NCBI RefSeq assembly: GCF_000194985.1
Contig: NZ_GL878519.1
Span: 784,207-848,206, forward strand
Direction: 5' to 3'
DNA: 64,000 bases
Source of the DNA: Dialister micraerophilus DSM 19965
Lineage (GTDB): Bacteria > Bacillota > Negativicutes > Veillonellales > Dialisteraceae
In this document: one piece after another, positions 60,847-64,000 of the stretch
Layout: each line of letters begins with the position of its first letter
Position numbering within the stretch: position 1 is the first letter of the stretch
The notes under the pieces: generated by a model
What the model was told of the DNA's origin: nothing
The model's input: the letters and a program-made list of their open reading frames with translations, nothing else
The model's database searches: none
Program-made: the position numbers and the translations under genes

Positions 60847-62289
60847 ATGAATCATAGGCGTTGGCTAGGTAAGGAAGTAAGTAAATGGATTGATGAAAAA
60901 ATAATAAATAAGGATACGGGAGATATAATTTTATCGCGCTACAAAAAAGAATATAGACAATGGCAAGGGGAAGCATTTGGTTTTCTTGCTTTTATTTGTG
61001 TGATTTTTGGTATCGGATTTATATTGTCGGGGTATTGGACCGCACTTACTCAAGATCAACGTTTTCAAGCTTCGATGTTGTTACCGGTAGTATCGGCGAT
61101 TATGATGATTGCAGTTGTAATTTTCGATAAAAAAATACCTGTTGAAGATGAGCCTTCACAATCGGCAAACGATGTTGAAGTTTCCGAAGAAGACGATGAA
61201 GTTGTGGCGGTTTCTTCACGAAAGCGGAATTTCCGTCATCGTATAGCAAGTGAAATAAAAGAGTTCGTTTACACTTTTCACGCATTGTCGCTTGTGGCCT
61301 GTGCGTTTCTTGTAATGGATTCTTTCAAAATGAATGATGATTATTACTTTATTTATTCCGCCGCCGCCACTTTTCTGCTTCTGCTTTCATATGTGACATC
61401 TTCTGCAGGAGCGGCAATTGTATCGGCAATAAGTGCAGTTACAGGAGCGGCATTGTCGGTATATTCGACATGGACGGAACTTCTTGCATGGTTTTATCTT
61501 ATTTTGTACCTGCCTTTTATGGTAAAACTTTTGATTGAAAAAAAGCATAAATCTGTAATTGCATTTGCTTGGGTTTGGACACTTTGCATATTGTTTTTGA
61601 TATTCAAATCTGTAAACAATTTGTTCTGGCAAGTAATGTTTCTGTCGCTTGCATCCACACTCACTTGGATGACCGGCGGAATACTTCACAAGCAAAACTA
61701 TGTATCGCAATCACTTAAAATACTCGGTGCGATTTCCGTATTTGCGGTACTTTTGCAAAGCGGATTCGGTAATGTATGGCAAAATGTTTCCGGAGATTGG
61801 ATACTTTGGATACTGTATGTACTGTTTTTGTGCATAGACGCTTTTTTGGTATTTCGTATGTTTATTTATAGAGAAGGCATGGCATTTCTTGCGGGATTTA
61901 CACCGTTTTGCATGTTCATATCCGCAGTATGTGCAAACTTTGTACAAAACGGAAGTTTATCCGTAATTTGTATATCCGTATACAGTATGGTTTTGGCATT
62001 TGCACTTTTGTGGAAAGGTTGGAAAAGCGGAAATATATTGAAAAGATGGATAGGATTTTGCATTATACTTGCAATATCCGCAGTACGTATAATAGATTCG
62101 TCATTCAGTATGGTAGACAGAGGAATATTCTTTATCATTATAGGAATTGCAGCTGCAGTTATATGTGCGATGTTTATAAAAATTGCGACAGTTAAAAGAA
62201 AAAGAAAACACAAAAAAGTTATTGCGGACAAAGATGACGAGCATATTTCAAAAGGAAATATCGAAAACAAGGAGGTAAGCCATGAATAA
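60847..62289 (+). CDS. DUF2157 membrane protein
   Basis: 480 residues with an N-terminal cytoplasmic part (RRWLGKEVSKWIDEKIINKD) typical of DUF2157, then about twelve membrane segments and a Lys-rich cytoplasmic tail. An acidic segment EVSEEDDEVVAVSSRKRNF lies near 115. Function unknown. TCGGAGG lies before the ATG. Its end overlaps the GDYXXLXY-domain gene by eight bases, a pairing common to DUF2157, which suggests a two-protein membrane complex. Confidence 0.85.
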   Translation: MNHRRWLGKEVSKWIDEKIINKDTGDIILSRYKKEYRQWQGEAFGFLAFICVIFGIGFILSGYWTALTQDQRFQASMLLPVVSAIMMIAVVIFDKKIPVEDEPSQSANDVEVSEEDDEVVAVSSRKRNFRHRIASEIKEFVYTFHALSLVACAFLVMDSFKMNDDYYFIYSAAATFLLLLSYVTSSAGAAIVSAISAVTGAALSVYSTWTELLAWFYLILYLPFMVKLLIEKKHKSVIAFAWVWTLCILFLIFKSVNNLFWQVMFLSLASTLTWMTGGILHKQNYVSQSLKILGAISVFAVLLQSGFGNVWQNVSGDWILWILYVLFLCIDAFLVFRMFIYREGMAFLAGFTPFCMFISAVCANFVQNGSLSVICISVYSMVLAFALLWKGWKSGNILKRWIGFCIILAISAVRIIDSSFSMVDRGIFFIIIGIAAAVICAMFIKIATVKRKRKHKKVIADKDDEHISKGNIENKEVSHE

Positions 62290-62962
62290 GAAAGCGACAC
62301 TTCTTGCGATATTTATTATTGTAATAGCCGAATTTATATTTTTAGGTTGGATGAAACATTCATACAATACGACAATGGCGGAAGGAAAGGTATTCGAAGT
62401 ACCGGCGACGATAAACTTCTCCGGAGATTTTTACAACAGAAATTATATACTCGTATATATACCCCTCTTTCAGACAAAATTGGAAGGCGACAAAAATTTG
62501 AAAGAAGGCGAAGAAATATATGTATCGGTTTACACCGACAGAGACGGATTGATGAAACTTGATCATGCACAGTCAAGTGAACCGGCCACAGGGGACTATT
62601 TCATTGCAAGAGTAAATTACATAGACAAAGGAACGGTAAACTTCAAATTTCCGGTCGACAGAATGTATGTAACAAAAGACGATTTGAAAAAGTATTCAAT
62701 TGTCGAACTCTCCGAGAAAGTACAAGTAAAAGAAAAGAAAGGCGAAGATTCCGTAACGAAGAAGAAAAATGAAGTTACTGCACAAATACGTATAAAAGAC
62801 GGGCATGTAGTCATAGAAAAAATTCTTGCAAGCGGAGCATCGGCAGACAAAGTTTTTACAACTAAAGGAAAAAATCTGAAAATAAAGTACTCGGACGGAC
62901 AAACAACAAAAGATATTATAGAAGGACAGGAACTGAGTGAAGAAATAACGAATAAGGGGTAA
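62282..62962 (+). CDS. GDYXXLXY-domain protein
   Basis: 226 residues. One N-terminal membrane anchor (7-26), then an extracytoplasmic domain. The motif GDFYNRNYILVYIPLF replaces the usual G-D-Y-x-x-L-x-Y pattern. ATGDYFIARVNYIDKGTVNF is a second family region. Overlaps DUF2157 by eight bases. The two are probably partners at the envelope; no activity is known. Lys-rich stretch KEKKGEDSVTKKK near 155. Confidence 0.8.
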   Translation: MNKKATLLAIFIIVIAEFIFLGWMKHSYNTTMAEGKVFEVPATINFSGDFYNRNYILVYIPLFQTKLEGDKNLKEGEEIYVSVYTDRDGLMKLDHAQSSEPATGDYFIARVNYIDKGTVNFKFPVDRMYVTKDDLKKYSIVELSEKVQVKEKKGEDSVTKKKNEVTAQIRIKDGHVVIEKILASGASADKVFTTKGKNLKIKYSDGQTTKDIIEGQELSEEITNKG

Positions 62963-62964
62963 AA

Positions 62965-63411
62965 ATGCGGATACTTTTGATAAGGCACGGTGAAGCGGAA
63001 AAGGAAACCGCTTTTATAAAAAACAAAGACAGAAAACTTACTGAAAAAGGCATAAAAGAAGTTGAAAAAACATCTGAAATACTTTCTAAATATTTACAAA
63101 ACAAAAAGTTGAATATACATTCATCACCTTTTACACGTACAAAACAAACTGCAAAAATTATTGCACAAAAAAGTAATTCTCATATAGAAGAAGAAAAAGA
63201 GTTGCTGCAAGAGGACTGGACTCTTGTAAAATCGTTTTTGGAAGAAGATTGTATAAATATATTCGTAAGTCACCACCCTTTTATACAATCGTATCTTAAA
63301 GAATTGACAGGCGCATACATACCGGTATGTACTGCATCATGTCTTGTTATTGACTATAATAAAGAGAAAAATAAAGGGATTTTGGTGGCATATATAACAC
63401 CTCGAATATAG
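62965..63411 (+). CDS. sixA: Phosphohistidine phosphatase-like (SixA family)
   Basis: 148 residues of the histidine-phosphatase superfamily. Catalytic RHG near 7 (LLIRHGEAEKETAF), second arginine in SSPFTRTKQTAKII and the catalytic histidine in VSHHPFIQSYLKEL. SixA removes phosphate from histidine of signalling or PTS proteins; the physiological target here is unknown. Starts two bases after the preceding gene. Confidence 0.82.
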   Translation: MRILLIRHGEAEKETAFIKNKDRKLTEKGIKEVEKTSEILSKYLQNKKLNIHSSPFTRTKQTAKIIAQKSNSHIEEEKELLQEDWTLVKSFLEEDCINIFVSHHPFIQSYLKELTGAYIPVCTASCLVIDYNKEKNKGILVAYITPRI

Positions 63412-63426
63412 TAAAGAAGGTAAATT

Positions 63427-64000
63427 ATGAAAAAATTACTTACAATAGCAGGATCCGATTCATCGGGCGGAGCCGGAATACAAGCCGATTTGAAAACATT
63501 CTCGGCATTGGGTACATACGGGATGAGCTGCATTTGCTCTATAACCGCACAAAATACACAAGGTGTAACCGATGTACAAAACATTAATGTAAAAACCGTG
63601 ATCTCACAACTCGAAGCCGTATATGACGACATCGAACCGGACGGAGTAAAAACCGGAATGCTTTCAACGCCTGAAATAACACAAGCCGTAACGGAATTTT
63701 TGAAAAAGAGAAACAAATCACCGCTCGTAGTCGATCCGGTGATGGTTGCAACAACCGGTGCAAGACTTATGGAAGAAGCGGCGATAAAAGTTTACAAAGA
63801 AGAATTATTTCCCATATCCACACTGATTACACCGAACATTCAAGAGGCGGAAGTATTGGCGGACATGGAAATAAAAACACTTGAAGACATGAAAATTGCC
63901 GCAAAAAAAATAATGAATTATAAATGCAATGCCGTACTCATAAAAGGCGGACATCTCATAAATGATGCAACGGATTTACTCTACAACGGAGAAAGATTTA
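63427..64000 (+). CDS. thiD: Hydroxymethylpyrimidine kinase (partial)
   Basis: The first 191 codons are visible; the gene runs off the window. It phosphorylates HMP and HMP-P in thiamine synthesis. The N-terminus LLTIAGSDSSGGAGIQADLK is the ThiD signature, GTYGMSCICSITAQNTQGV the substrate loop, and VVDPVMVATTGARL follows. AAGAAGG is 5-10 bases before the ATG. It complements thiW in thiamine scavenging. Confidence 0.93.
   Translation, partial: MKKLLTIAGSDSSGGAGIQADLKTFSALGTYGMSCICSITAQNTQGVTDVQNINVKTVISQLEAVYDDIEPDGVKTGMLSTPEITQAVTEFLKKRNKSPLVVDPVMVATTGARLMEEAAIKVYKEELFPISTLITPNIQEAEVLADMEIKTLEDMKIAAKKIMNYKCNAVLIKGGHLINDATDLLYNGERF

Overview
The window looks like a low-GC chromosome segment from a diderm Firmicute of the class Negativicutes (Veillonella/Dialister/Megasphaera-type). 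The main evidence is four full-length outer-membrane porin genes whose products start with a signal peptide and an S-layer homology (SLH) domain, the OmpM type used to tether the outer membrane to peptidoglycan in that class, plus one SLH-less relative. The rest is Firmicute-like: mnmE-mnmG-rsmG, mltG-trmR-trhP, ppsA-ccpN-ppsR, an M-box riboswitch before mgtA, and ECF transporter S components. I cannot name the species from sequence alone.

Layout. 1-8.4 kb: end of trpS, a secreted WG-repeat protein, upp, mscL, a full-length pyruvate carboxylase and tyrS with an unclassified structured leader. 8.7-11.3 kb: tcdA followed by two secreted proteins of unknown function. 11.4-14.4 kb: an M-box magnesium riboswitch and mgtA. 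14.6-19.5 kb: three tandem SLH-porin genes, the first broken by a 10-bp deletion; all share a leader hairpin that recurs before a fourth porin at 58.6 kb. 19.5-21.3 kb: a small sigma factor followed by DUF2922, DUF1659 and a 42-residue peptide, divergent from an unknown 130-residue protein, with a LexA-like SOS box between them. 21.4-21.9 kb: a RelE-type toxin with an antitoxin split by a frameshift. 22-26.5 kb: pyridoxamine kinase and a zinc-uptake operon (znuA, znuC, znuB, lipoprotein) with a candidate operator and an interleaved-helix leader. 26.7-31.5 kb: mnmE-tatD-mnmG-rsmG. 31.6-36 kb: another SLH porin, thiW and brnQ. 36.6-38.8 kb: mmuM converging on xpt-fchA, with a terminator for the second pair lying inside mmuM. 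39-40.9 kb: tRNA-His and tRNA-Gln, a 37-residue membrane peptide, a TauE/SafE permease and a decayed cytosine-methyltransferase tail. 41.2-45.1 kb: the gluconeogenic unit ppsA-ccpN-ppsR. 45.3-51.1 kb: dgt, an ArsR regulator, dinB, an M20 peptidase and a purine permease. 51.2-55.8 kb: a PflX-like radical SAM protein, a thioesterase, and mltG-trmR-trhP-DUF4911. 55.8-64 kb: pncB, three universal stress proteins, an SLH-less porin, folT, a DUF2157/GDYXXLXY membrane pair, sixA and the start of thiD.

How the genes work together. Pyruvate carboxylase, PEP synthase and their regulators suggest growth that relies on anaplerosis and gluconeogenesis. Purine and pyrimidine salvage (upp, xpt, purine permease, dgt) and vitamin scavenging (thiW, folT, thiD, pncB, pyridoxamine kinase) suggest a host-associated, nutrient-scavenging life. 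Zinc and magnesium uptake each have recognisable cis control.

The least explained signals are the shared porin leader RNA, the tyrS leader RNA, the SOS-box sigma-factor locus, the split antitoxin and the znu leader. No rRNA, CRISPR array, intact insertion sequence or prophage was found.
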